A stretch of DNA of 43,887 nt from positions 1-43,887 of the forward strand of contig JBGCEZ010000028.1 in assembly GCA_045106735.1 (NCBI GenBank). Reading direction: 5' to 3'. Shown one piece after another: positions 33,601 through 41,235 of the stretch (the first letter of the stretch is position 1; each line of letters begins with the position of its first letter). The notes under the pieces were generated by a model. That model saw only the letters and a list, made by a program, of their open reading frames with translations. It was not told where the DNA came from and ran no database searches. A program made the translations under genes and the position numbers. Source of the DNA: JBGCEZ01 sp045106735. Lineage in GTDB: Bacteria; Planctomycetota; Phycisphaerae; Phycisphaerales; SM1A02.

Positions 33601-34575
33601 GGGCCGATTGGGGGCTCATCTGATGGGCGAGGCGGCGGCAGCGGCAGCGGCGGCGGCACGGTTGCCGGCGTCAGCGTTCCCACCCTCGTGCTCGACGGAT
33701 GGGTCGAGTACCCGTACTCGCAGACGAACTTTGCCGCGTGGCAGGGGGATGTTGCGTACGAGGCGATGAGCATCGATGCACGGGCCCCCGGTGGACCGTG
33801 GACCACGGTGCTGGACGGCTTCGGCTATCCCGCGGGGATGCCGCGCCGCATGAGCGTGCCGCTCGTCGGGCTTCCAGACGGCGCGACCGAGTTGCGACTG
33901 CGGGCCACGGTCGAGGTGTACGTCGACCATCTCATGGTGACGCAGGCCATGCGGCTGGGATCCGGCAGCCCGGGTGACCGCTCGCTGGATCACGAGCTGG
34001 CCACGGAGGGGGCCACGCGATTCCCGGTGCCCGGCGGCGATGAGATCGTGCGCCGCGGCCTGCCGCTCGTTTCGGCCACGCTGGCCCGGACGGGATTTCC
34101 CGCCCGGTCAACGGCGGCCCAACGGCGACCCATCTACGACTACGCGAATCGTCGTCCGTTCGCCGACATGCGGCCGGCCACCGGGCGGTACACCCGACTC
34201 GGCGATGTTCGTGAGATCGTCAGGGCGATTGATGATGCGTCGGCCGTCTTTGGCCCCGGCGAGGAAGTCGACGTGCGATTCGCGGCGCCGCCAGCGCCAC
34301 GGGACGGCATGCGTCGCCGATTTGTGTTGACGACGGCCGGATGGTGCAAGGACATGGACCTCTTCACCCGCGACGGCGAAACCGTGGAGCCCCTGCCGGT
34401 GCGAGATTCGGCGACGGGTGCCGATACCGATGCCGATGCCGGGGCTGATGCTGATGCCGCGGCCACGGCCGCCGGTGGGGCGGGTGGGTCCAATCCGGCG
34501 GCCCGGCCGGATGCAACCGGCGTGCGAGAGCAGGCCGAGGCGTTGCGGACCCGGCTGCGTGGAGGACGCGGGTGA
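30670..34575 (+). CDS. Large TPR / FG-GAP / UnbV lipoprotein
   Basis: A 1301-residue exported protein joining in one chain what is split into two genes elsewhere in the window. It has a lipoprotein signal (lipobox LGLAGC) and a Gly-rich tether. TPRs follow (YAYDAAREAFVEVTDAAPSL, GEYEVAVEALRTVAERDPSD, ATALAEYERAIDGDPYL). Next come FG-GAP loops (DLNGDGQLDVVIP, DVNDDGLVDAFFL, DADHDGDLDVFLV, DVDGDGILELLSL) and a diverged UnbV region (GIGTTFTARAGD to IIWPDGVLQTEV). The last 550 residues start with CPVIFAWDGEDWTFISDVLG, a pattern I associate with other bacterial UnbV proteins, and match nothing else I know. ATG at 30670 has agga 5 bases upstream. Alternatives are 30595 (overlapping the nitrilase stop), 30688 and 30694. 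Its end overlaps the ArgR-like start. Confidence 0.83.
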   Translation: MMRGLTMTSMKRPAAEVTGRTASERGRRAAPGAIGLVLASTVGLTLGLAGCGGGSDADGPEPAPVTGGTDPSGGDGTGGGNGGPSVGADVAVRSEWVAANNRGVGLMGRYAYDAAREAFVEVTDAAPSLLDVRVNLAIATLNRQADGDEAEAIELLRAVRAEDPDHLRATYLVGLLELRRGEYEVAVEALRTVAERDPSDPYAAYFYGQAIEADDPATALAEYERAIDGDPYLRSAWYRAAGLLRRLGRVDESRARLDGYRELENDPQARMADFVYTEMGEKADAVVIGVDGLARAAEDPSPSPRPAGPVFAAAVPMVPAGALEAAGLVWAANAGVPSVADLNGDGQLDVVIPRALRPGGGGAADSGPTNAVLLAAGDGTWSLATGHPLASSAGVRGVLFGDVNDDGLVDAFFLRDAADQLWRQEAGGTWRDVTDESGVGGPAAPTADGLLVDADHDGDLDVFLVRADGTTELFSHDVDGRYRSLATETGFAPAQTDGRDSSATPARALGQVLAVDLDARRDLDLIVLRGAASEIRLNGRAWTYSAPDTAAPLGPSAVAAVAHDADADGRPELYVADAAGVVRAWTLAGGWMSGPPETVVDAAANPEANAEAGVASPRFAVVDVDGDGILELLSLGSDGPVTQPLPGTRSSQPIPLGAGPWTTMLDDPARGPSVVQFVSGSGPVLHRPGPGRYDFVSVDFRGRTDAANSLRSNAAGIGTTFTARAGDRWTTGRRIRGRTGPGQDLQPEVIGLAGRESLDFIAIIWPDGVLQTEVHAVSDPGGEPVSLVSGETLEIAETQRQLSSCPVIFAWDGEDWTFISDVLGVGGVGYLVGPGAYAPPRPFERFLMPRGVLQPLAATAGDRTDAASVLAVKLHEPMEEVCYLDAVGLSAWDLPADWEVVPDERLDVAGPPATSAMLAYRGRDVRRVVDGRSPLVGGTVVADALARVDGVAAPTPPADPRFIGRFQTPFVLEVAFDGPIGGSSDGRGGGSGSGGGTVAGVSVPTLVLDGWVEYPYSQTNFAAWQGDVAYEAMSIDARAPGGPWTTVLDGFGYPAGMPRRMSVPLVGLPDGATELRLRATVEVYVDHLMVTQAMRLGSGSPGDRSLDHELATEGATRFPVPGGDEIVRRGLPLVSATLARTGFPARSTAAQRRPIYDYANRRPFADMRPATGRYTRLGDVREIVRAIDDASAVFGPGEEVDVRFAAPPAPRDGMRRRFVLTTAGWCKDMDLFTRDGETVEPLPVRDSATGADTDADAGADADAAATAAGGAGGSNPAARPDATGVREQAEALRTRLRGGRG

Positions 34576-35027
34576 CGCGGGGGACGGAGCCCGCGATCCG
34601 CCGCGACGCGATCGCCGAATTGCTGCGGCGAAACCGGGTCGCGACGCAATCGCAGTTGGCTGCCTTGCTGGAGGCCGATGGGTTTGCCGTTCCGCAGGCG
34701 ACGATCTCCCGTGACCTCCGTGCCCTGGGGGTCCGAAAGGAGGCCAGCGGCTACCGGCTGCCCAAGTCGCCGAGGGCGGGGCGGCGATCCTTGGGGAAGG
34801 CGGCCCGGGCCGGCAAGGTCGCGGCGGTCCTGGCCGTCCGGCGAAGTGGCGCGACGTTGGTGCTCGAAACCCGGCGAGGAGCGGCGGCCGACGTGGCGAA
34901 ACGCCTGGACGCGGCCGATTGGCCCGGACTGTTGGGCACGGTAGCCGGCCAGACCTGCGTCATCGCCGTGGCGGCGACGGTTTCTGCGGCCCGCGAATTG
35001 GAAGCGAGCCTCAGTGATCGGGCGTAG
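34572..35027 (+). CDS. argR: ArgR/AhrC-family repressor lacking the arginine-binding Asp pair
   Basis: A 151-residue regulator. The winged-helix half matches ArgR: RRDAIAELLRRNRVATQSQL, then VPQATISRDLRALGVRKEAS. The C-terminal half keeps the core fold markers LVLETRRGAAADVAKRLDAA and WPGLLGTVAG. However, where ArgR has Gly-Asp-Asp-Thr, with both Asp gripping L-arginine, this protein reads GQTCVIAV. Arginine sensing is therefore doubtful and it may respond to another ligand or to none. GTG at 34572 has ggagg 7 bases upstream and overlaps the stop of the large TPR/UnbV gene. No arginine biosynthesis genes are near. The family call is firm; the ligand is not. Confidence 0.87.
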   Translation: MTRGTEPAIRRDAIAELLRRNRVATQSQLAALLEADGFAVPQATISRDLRALGVRKEASGYRLPKSPRAGRRSLGKAARAGKVAAVLAVRRSGATLVLETRRGAAADVAKRLDAADWPGLLGTVAGQTCVIAVAATVSAARELEASLSDRA

Positions 35028-35071
35028 GGGGGCGTCTTCACGGCGCTTTTGTCGTCTCGGCGAGGTGTCTG

Positions 35072-35140
35072 CGGGGCGTTCGAGGGGCGTTCGAGGGGTG
35101 TCCGAGAGGCGTTCGAAGGGGCGTTCGAAGGGCGTCCGCG
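35072..35140. repeat. Six imperfect copies of a gggcgttcga unit
   Basis: Units gggcgttcgag, gggcgttcgag, gggtgtccgagag, gcgttcgaag, gggcgttcgaa and gggcgtccgcg lie head to tail, starting about 45 bases after the ArgR-like stop. Noncoding. Confidence 0.8.
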
Positions 35141-35502
35141 GGCTCTCCGTGTGGACGTCCGCATCGTGGCCGCGTCGTATCGCCGTGGTCGTCCGCGTCG
35201 TTTCGTGGGAGGTCCGCGCGGCGGCCGGCGCGATCGGCTGACGACGCGCCGACGGTGGCCGTCGACGGCTGCTCTGGCGATGTGCGGGGCCTCGGGCCGG
35301 CGGTGTGGCGGCCCGAGTTGCCGTCGTCTCACCGTTCACGAAGCGTCGGGTGGCCGCTCTCCCGGCCGCCGAGCGATGCTTCAGAATCCAGTCTGGATCA
35401 GTCAAAGTTGACGCGGGCGGGGCGCGCGGCCAATGACACCTCATGGGGTGAATACAGCATGAATAGCAATGGATGATGCGGCCTCAGGCTTCGGCACGCG
35501 GG

Positions 35503-35532
35503 TTGTCTTGGTGGTGGCGCTTCTGCTAGCGT
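35503..35532 (+). promoter_or_regulatory. Possible promoter of the cytochrome operon
   Basis: ttgtct and tagcgt are 18 bases apart, about 100 bases before ATG 35636. Both boxes are only partial matches to the housekeeping consensus. Confidence 0.22.
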
Positions 35533-35635
35533 CGTGGGGTCGGGCGCGGTCACACGCCGCTCGGTGAACGGGCGGGGCGCCGGCGGTGGGCCGGTGTTTC
35601 GGGCCGCGTCACTCCCGACGGAGCGGGACAGCACG

Positions 35636-38600
35636 ATGCCAGATTCGAATTCGTCGGGGCCAGAAGATGCGGGGTCGGCGAACGCCGCGTCCGCCGGAGA
35701 TGCCATCGGGAACGCTGCCGGACCGGTCGCATCCGAAGTCGCATCCGCAGGCGCCTCCGCAGTCGCATCCGCAGGCGCCGCCGCCGTCCATCCGCCCACT
35801 CGCCGTCCTCGCCCGGTGTACCGCCGGCCCGTTGGGCCGCGGCTCAAGATCCTGCTGGCGGCGGTCTTCGGCCTCTTCGCCGTCATCGGCATCAACTCGG
35901 CGTACCTGGTCAGCATCACGGTGGCCGGCGTCGCGTATCAGACGCTGTTCTATCAGTACATGTTCCTGATCCACCTCGTCTTGGGGCTGGCCATCGTGCT
36001 GCCGGTGATCGTCTTCGGCATCATCCATATTCGGAATACCCACAATCGCCCAAACCGTCGGGCGATTCGGGCCGGCTACGCGCTCTTCATCGCCGCGATC
36101 TTGCTCTTCCTGAGCGGCTTCGTCCTGACCCGCGTGGACATCTTCGGCTTTCGGCTCTCGGTCGACCATCCGCTGGTGCGGGGCGGGGCGTACTGGATGC
36201 ACGTCCTGACGCCGGTGGCCGCGGTGTGGTTGTTCGTGCTGCATCGACTCGCCGGACGCCGCATCAAATGGCGCATCGGGATCGCGTGGGCCGGCGTGGC
36301 CGCGGCGGTGGCCGCCATCGGCCTGCTCGTTCACCAGATTGACCCGACCAGTGGGCGGCCCGGCCCGGCGTCCGATCAGTACTTCTTCCCGTCACTCGCG
36401 CGGACCAGCACCGGCGACTTCATTCCGGCCGAAGTGCTCGACAACAACGAGTACTGCCTCGAGTGCCACGGCGAAGTCCACGACTCTTGGATGCACTCGG
36501 TGCACAAGTGGTCGAGCTTCAACAACCCGGCGTACGCGTTCAGTGTGCGCGAGACGCGCGAAAAGCTGCATCTGAGGGACGGCGACACGAATGCCAGCCG
36601 GTTCTGCGCTGGCTGCCATGATCCGGTGCCGTTTTTCTCGGGTGCCTTCGACGATCCGAAGTGGCACGATCCGAACTACGACGTCGCGTCTGATCCGCTC
36701 GGTTCGGCCGGGATCAGTTGCACGGTGTGCCACTCCATCGGCCACGTCAACAGCCCGCGCGGCAATGCCGACTACACCATCACCGAACCTCAGCATTACC
36801 CGTTCGCCTTCAGCGAGAACGGCTTCCTGCGATGGGTCAATCGACAGCTCGTCAAGGCCAAGCCGGCATTCCACCAGCAGACTTTCCTGAAGCCGCTGCA
36901 CCAAGAAACCGAGTTCTGCGGGACCTGCCACAAGGTGCACCTGCCGGAAGAACTCAATCAGTACAAGTGGCTGCGCGGCCAGAATCACCACGATTCGTTC
37001 TGGCTCAGTGGCGTGAGCGGGCACTCGGTCTCGAGCTTCTACTATCCGCCCCAGGCGGAGGCGAACTGCAACGGCTGCCACATGAAGCGCGAGCCGGCGG
37101 TCGAGGGCGAAAACTTTGCCGCCAAGTTGATGCCGACCGAAGATGGTGTGCAGCAGCGGATGTACCTCGACCACCAGTTCCCGTCGGCCAATACCGCCAT
37201 TCCGTATCTCGTGCGGACCTTGCTGCCCGATGCCGATGACGCGATCGAAGCCCACCGCCGGTTCACCGAACAATCGCTGCGGCTTGATCTCTTCGGCTTG
37301 CGCGACGGAGAGCGCATTGACGATCCGCTCATTGCGCCGCTGCGGCCGGACGTGCCGGTCCTCGCGCCGGGTCGGACGTACTTGGTGGAAGCGGTCCTGC
37401 GGACGCTGACCCTCGGCCACCTGTTCACCGAAGGCACAGCGGACTCGAATCAGATTTGGGTTGAGTTCGAAGTGCTCGATGGTGACGAGCTGATCGCCGT
37501 CAGTGGAGCGATGGACGAAGAAGGCTTCGTCGACCGCGGGGCCCACTTCGTCAACTCCTTTGTGCTCGACCGAAACGGCGACCGGATCAACCGGCGCAAC
37601 GCCGAGGACATCTTCGTTCCGCTGTACAACCACCAAATTCCACCGGGCGCGGCCGACACCCTGCGCTATCGCCTTGCGGTTCCAGTGGATGCGGCGGGCC
37701 CGATCACGATCCGGGCGCGGCTGCGCTACCGGAAGTTCGACACCCCATACCTTCGGCTCTTCGCCGAAGATCCCGGTCGCGTCAACGACTTGCCGATCAT
37801 CGACATCTGCCGAGATGAAATTGTCTTGGGCCTGGATGGAAGCGCGGCACCCGTTCCTGGTCCGCCGTCGACCATTCCTGAATGGCAGCGCTGGAACGAC
37901 TATGGCATCGGCCTGTTGCGGCGCGGCGACCTCCGGCCGGCCCGCGTGGCCTTTGAGCGGGTTGAATTGCTCGGGCGTCCGGATGGCCCGATCAACCTGG
38001 TCCGCTCGTACCTCTCGGAGGGTCTGATTCAGACCGATGCCCCGGACGCGCTGGCCCGGGCGGCGGCGTTTGAACCGCCGGCCCGCGAGTGGCACCTGTT
38101 GTGGTTCGGCGGGCAAGTGGCGATGCGAAATGGTGACTACCTCACCGCCGAAGAGAACTTCCGCGACATCCTGGCTGGCGGCTTCACGCAGGCCGAGGGC
38201 CGAAACTTCGACTTTTCACGGGACTACCGGCTCCGCAATGCCCTCGGGCAGGCTCGCTACCAATTGGCCCTGGCCGAGGCGGGGGACCGGCGACGCGAGT
38301 TGATGCTGCAGGCGCGCGAGGAGCATCGGGCCGCGCTGGAGATGGATCCGGAAAATCTTGCTGCCCATTGGGGACTCAAGCAAATCGCCCGCGACCTGGG
38401 CGACGATCAGCTCGAATCGTTCCATGCCGCCGAGCACGCCAAGTACAAGCCGGACGACAATGCCCGCGATGTTGCCGTTGCCCGGGCCCGCCAGCAGTAT
38501 CCCGAGGCCAACCGAGCGGCCGAGGACGTGGTGATCTACGAGTTGCGAGCGCCCGGCGATGTGCCGCGGCGGGGGCGGAACGTCGCCGGAGCGGAAACGA

Positions 38601-38641
38601 TTCAAGCGCCAGATTCGGCGATCGAGCGAGGTTCAGAATGA
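35636..38641 (+). CDS. Membrane pentahaem cytochrome c with C-terminal TPR region
   Basis: A 1001-residue protein. Residues about 60-240 form around five membrane helices (LKILLAAVFGLFAVIGINSA, FLIHLVLGLAIVLPVIVFGI, ALFIAAILLFLSGFVL, WMHVLTPVAAVWLFVLHRLA). Several His in or near them (LIHL, GIIHI, WMHV, VLHRL) could hold b-type haem. Five CxxCH motifs follow on the outer side: CLECH 274, CAGCH 324, CTVCH 362, CGTCH 428 and CNGCH 478. A beta-rich region comes next, then TPR-like helices from about 735 (NDYGIGLLRRGDLRPARVAF, GDYLTAEENFRDILAGG, REEHRAALEMDPENLAAHWG). ATG at 35636 follows gagcggga. The N-terminal Ala/Ser tract comes from a DNA repeat. The stop overlaps the start of the UnbV gene. 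It probably transfers electrons across the membrane; donors and acceptors are unknown. Confidence 0.87.
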   Translation: MPDSNSSGPEDAGSANAASAGDAIGNAAGPVASEVASAGASAVASAGAAAVHPPTRRPRPVYRRPVGPRLKILLAAVFGLFAVIGINSAYLVSITVAGVAYQTLFYQYMFLIHLVLGLAIVLPVIVFGIIHIRNTHNRPNRRAIRAGYALFIAAILLFLSGFVLTRVDIFGFRLSVDHPLVRGGAYWMHVLTPVAAVWLFVLHRLAGRRIKWRIGIAWAGVAAAVAAIGLLVHQIDPTSGRPGPASDQYFFPSLARTSTGDFIPAEVLDNNEYCLECHGEVHDSWMHSVHKWSSFNNPAYAFSVRETREKLHLRDGDTNASRFCAGCHDPVPFFSGAFDDPKWHDPNYDVASDPLGSAGISCTVCHSIGHVNSPRGNADYTITEPQHYPFAFSENGFLRWVNRQLVKAKPAFHQQTFLKPLHQETEFCGTCHKVHLPEELNQYKWLRGQNHHDSFWLSGVSGHSVSSFYYPPQAEANCNGCHMKREPAVEGENFAAKLMPTEDGVQQRMYLDHQFPSANTAIPYLVRTLLPDADDAIEAHRRFTEQSLRLDLFGLRDGERIDDPLIAPLRPDVPVLAPGRTYLVEAVLRTLTLGHLFTEGTADSNQIWVEFEVLDGDELIAVSGAMDEEGFVDRGAHFVNSFVLDRNGDRINRRNAEDIFVPLYNHQIPPGAADTLRYRLAVPVDAAGPITIRARLRYRKFDTPYLRLFAEDPGRVNDLPIIDICRDEIVLGLDGSAAPVPGPPSTIPEWQRWNDYGIGLLRRGDLRPARVAFERVELLGRPDGPINLVRSYLSEGLIQTDAPDALARAAAFEPPAREWHLLWFGGQVAMRNGDYLTAEENFRDILAGGFTQAEGRNFDFSRDYRLRNALGQARYQLALAEAGDRRRELMLQAREEHRAALEMDPENLAAHWGLKQIARDLGDDQLESFHAAEHAKYKPDDNARDVAVARARQQYPEANRAAEDVVIYELRAPGDVPRRGRNVAGAETIQAPDSAIERGSE
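35726..35785 (+). repeat. Short coding repeat in the cytochrome N-terminus
   Basis: Three copies of gtcgcatccg with related gcaggcgcc spacers encode an Ala/Ser-rich tract before the first membrane helix. Confidence 0.7.
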
Positions 38642-40602
38642 CGAACGACCCCACTCCTACTCCCGGCTCCTCGTCGGCTCGCCCAGCCGCAGGGGCGAGC
38701 GTTCCGTCGTCGGCTGACCTCGACCTCGACCTCGAAGTCGGCAGTCCCGCGGATGATGCGATCATCGGCGTGGTGTTCCGGTGGTCGCTCGTCGCGTTCG
38801 GCGTGGTCGGTGCGGTGGTCGCCGGGTTCCTTCTGCTCGGTGGGGAGCCAGAGGGCTCCGAACAAGTCATCGATCGCGATCCGATCGTCGCGCCGCCGCA
38901 GGTCACCGCCGGCACACCGGATACGCGCCCGCGGATCAGCTTCACCGACATGACCTTGGCGAGTGGAATTTCGTTCGTCCATGAGAGCGGGGCGGCCGGC
39001 GACAAACTCTTGCCCGAAACCATGGGCGGGGGCGTGGCCATCTTTGATGCCGATGACGACGGAGACGCCGACGTACTGCTCGTCAACGGCCGGACGTGGA
39101 CCGCCCAAGAAGTCGGCCATGACGTGCCGCCGGCCGGCGACCGACCATCGACCCATCGGCTGTACCTCAACGATGGGTCCGGCACGTTCCGAGACGCGAC
39201 CGCGGGGTCCGGGCTCGACGTGTCGATGTACGGATTCGGCCCGGCCATCGCCGACATCGACGGCGACGGAGACCACGACGTGTTCATCGCCGCGCTGGGC
39301 GGTGACCGGCTGTTTCGCAACGACGGTCCCTCCGGTCCGAACGGTGAACCGCGCTTTACCGACATCACCGATGCGGCAGGAATCGCCGGTCCGGCCGATG
39401 GCTGGAGCACTGGCGCTGGGTTCCTGGACGCCGATGGGGACGGCGACTTGGATCTCTTTGTCTGTCGCTACGTCCAGTGGACGCCCGAGATCGACCGGTC
39501 GATCGCGTTCACGCTGAACGGCACCGATCGAGCGTACGGTCCGCCGAAGAATTTCCGCGGCGCCCATTGCGTGCTCTGGCGAAATGATGGCGACGGATCG
39601 TTCACCGATGTGAGCGGTCCGGCGGGCATTGAAGTGGTGAATCGCTCGACGGGTGAGCCGATGAGCAAGGCGCTCGCGGCTCGGTTCGTGGACCTGGAGC
39701 CGGATGGCGACGTCGACATCATCGTGGCCAACGACACGGTCGAGAATTTTCTGTTTCGCAATCGCGGGGATGGCACGTTCGACGAGCTGGGAATCGATTC
39801 CGGCGTCGGTGTGGATCCCATGGGCAATGCCACCGGGGCGATGGGCATGGACGCGGCGGATCTGTCCAATGACGGCCGGTTGTGCGTGGCGATCGGCAAC
39901 TTCGCCGGCGAACCGACGAGCCTGTTCGTGCAGCAATCGTCGGACGGATTGCAGTTCGCCGACATGGCCGGAATGCAGGGGATTGGTTCGCCGAGTCGCC
40001 GGAGTCTGACCTTCGGATTGCTGTTCATCGACGTCGACCTGGACGGCCGACTCGACCTGGTGCAGGCCAATGGGCACTTGGACGATGAGATCAACGAGGT
40101 GGTGCCGAGCCAGACGTACCGCCAGGCGGCCCAAGTGTTCTGGAACGCCGGACCGGATGCGCGGCGCCGATTTGTGGCTGTTCCGCCTGGCGAAACCGGA
40201 GCGCTCGGGACGCCGATCGTTGGCCGCGGACTGGCCGCGGGCGATTTGGACGGTGACGGTGACGCCGATCTGATCCTGACGCAGACGGGCGGCTCGGCGG
40301 TGGTGCTCCGCAACGACACGGAGGCAGGGCAGCACTGGCTTCGGGTTCGCGTGCGCGGTCAGGCTGGCAACCCCGACGCGTACGGGGCGCGGGTCGTGGT
40401 TCGACGTGGCGACGTGACCATGCGGCGCGACATCGATCCGACCCGCAGCTACCTCGCCCAAGTCGAACCGATCGCGCACTTCGGCCTCGGCAACGAAGCA
40501 TCGGTGGATTCGGTCACGGTCATTTGGCCCGACGGCGTCGAACGTACGATCGAGGCGCCGGCCGTCGACGGCGAGCTGCGGGTGGAGCGTCCCGCAGGTT
40601 GA
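38638..40602 (+). CDS. Membrane-anchored FG-GAP/UnbV protein (CRTAC1-like)
   Basis: A 654-residue protein anchored by one N-terminal helix (FRWSLVAFGVVGAVVAGFLL), with the rest outside. The core starts with the family phrase FTDMTLASGISFVHESG and GGGVAIFDADDDGDADVLL. More FG-GAP loops follow: DIDGDGDHDVFIA, DADGDGDLDLFVC, DLEPDGDVDIIVA, DLSNDGRLCVAIG, DVDLDGRLDLVQA and DLDGDGDADLILT. The ASPIC/UnbV end is complete: HWLRVRVRG, AYGARVVVRRGD, SYLAQVEPIAHFGLGNEASV and VTVIWPDGVERTIEAP. ATG at 38638 overlaps the cytochrome stop (ATGA), so the two are translated together. The pairing suggests a joint role at the outer face of the membrane. It is the last gene of its unit, followed by hairpins. Confidence 0.9.
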   Translation: MTNDPTPTPGSSSARPAAGASVPSSADLDLDLEVGSPADDAIIGVVFRWSLVAFGVVGAVVAGFLLLGGEPEGSEQVIDRDPIVAPPQVTAGTPDTRPRISFTDMTLASGISFVHESGAAGDKLLPETMGGGVAIFDADDDGDADVLLVNGRTWTAQEVGHDVPPAGDRPSTHRLYLNDGSGTFRDATAGSGLDVSMYGFGPAIADIDGDGDHDVFIAALGGDRLFRNDGPSGPNGEPRFTDITDAAGIAGPADGWSTGAGFLDADGDGDLDLFVCRYVQWTPEIDRSIAFTLNGTDRAYGPPKNFRGAHCVLWRNDGDGSFTDVSGPAGIEVVNRSTGEPMSKALAARFVDLEPDGDVDIIVANDTVENFLFRNRGDGTFDELGIDSGVGVDPMGNATGAMGMDAADLSNDGRLCVAIGNFAGEPTSLFVQQSSDGLQFADMAGMQGIGSPSRRSLTFGLLFIDVDLDGRLDLVQANGHLDDEINEVVPSQTYRQAAQVFWNAGPDARRRFVAVPPGETGALGTPIVGRGLAAGDLDGDGDADLILTQTGGSAVVLRNDTEAGQHWLRVRVRGQAGNPDAYGARVVVRRGDVTMRRDIDPTRSYLAQVEPIAHFGLGNEASVDSVTVIWPDGVERTIEAPAVDGELRVERPAG

Positions 40603-40659
40603 ATCCGACCGGCTGGCGAGGGCCGGCTGGCGGCGGCTGGCGGGTGTCGGCTAGTTGTG

Positions 40660-40692
40660 ACCGGCGACCGGCGACCGGCGACCGGTCGCCGG
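40660..40692. repeat. Tandem ggcgacc repeats ending in an 18-base palindrome
   Basis: Three to four copies of the 7-base unit ggcgacc run into the perfect palindrome ccggcgaccggtcgccgg (40675-40692). It may help end transcription of the cytochrome operon. Confidence 0.7.
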
Positions 40693-40759
40693 GGTTGACG
40701 ATGGTCAATGGCCGATGGACTCTGATGGCCAGCCGAGGCGTGCGGATTTCCGCGCACGG

Positions 40760-40801
40760 CAGCACCCCGGACTCCGTGCAAGACGGAGTCGCGGGATGCT
40801 G
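40760..40801. terminator. Long hairpin between convergent genes
   Basis: The inner stem gactccgt/acggagtc has loop gcaag. Outer pairs cagca/tgctg extend it, with a small internal mismatch. Placed to stop transcription from either side. Confidence 0.6.
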
Positions 40802-40914
40802 ATGGGTGCTTGGGATCAGCCCTCGGCGTCCAGCGGCGAGGGGCGCCCCGGTTGATTCAGGGGGCGTGCGGTGCACGCGGTCATGCGGGCCCTCCGTGTC
40901 CCCGGCGTGGCGGA

Positions 40915-41235
40915 TCAGGGCTGCAGGCGACGCAATCCGATTTCGTACCCTCCTTCAGAAGAGCGGCGGAACCACGCGACGGCCACGGGGTCATCGCCAT
41001 CTCCGTCGGGCAAGATCCGAGTGATCATCCCCGTGGTTCCGGTGGGTACGGGCAAGGTGCTGTAGATCCGATACCCGTGTTCACTGCGGTCCATCAATCG
41101 GTACCGCATGGGCATGTCGCGGTGGTTGAGCCAGAACATGACGAGTTCACCGACGATCGGAATGCGGGCTTGTCCGCGTCGTTCGTCGGTTTCGTCGGCG
41201 TGCAGTCGGGCGTCGAAGACGGTGTCGTTGAGCAT
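40915..41235 (-). CDS. Small PilZ-like protein (possible c-di-GMP effector)
   Basis: A 106-residue soluble protein. The two short PilZ motifs for c-di-GMP binding can be matched: RxxxR as RGQAR in DERRGQARIPIVGELV, and DxSxxG as DRSEHG in RYRLMDRSEHGYRIYS, with strand spacing close to PilZ. The end (VAVAWFRRSSEGGYEIGLRR) fits the last PilZ strands. ATG at 41235 was chosen; the longer frame adds an Arg/Pro-rich extension without conservation. The gene is divergent from the histone-H1-like gene and convergent with the UnbV gene. If it binds c-di-GMP it could link to the EAL protein at the other end of the window. The family call is moderate because PilZ motifs are short. Confidence 0.62.
   Translation of the reverse strand: MLNDTVFDARLHADETDERRGQARIPIVGELVMFWLNHRDMPMRYRLMDRSEHGYRIYSTLPVPTGTTGMITRILPDGDGDDPVAVAWFRRSSEGGYEIGLRRLQP

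Larger units (their letters stand above)
35028..35635. other. Intergenic region with repeats and possible promoter
   Basis: About 600 bases between the ArgR-like gene and the cytochrome gene. The left part holds a short tandem repeat array (35072-35140). The centre is Arg-rich shadow frame. The right part is AT-richer around 35440-35470 and has a possible promoter near 35503. No gene is supported. Confidence 0.5.
40603..40914. other. Convergent intergenic region with repeats and hairpins
   Basis: About 310 bases between converging genes. It holds tandem ggcgacc repeats ending in a palindrome, and a longer hairpin at 40760-40801. No gene is supported. Confidence 0.55.

Noticed and set aside
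36392..38116. 574-residue minus-strand frame opposite the cytochrome
   Set aside because: No domain or start signal, and the opposite strand has five CxxCH motifs in frame.
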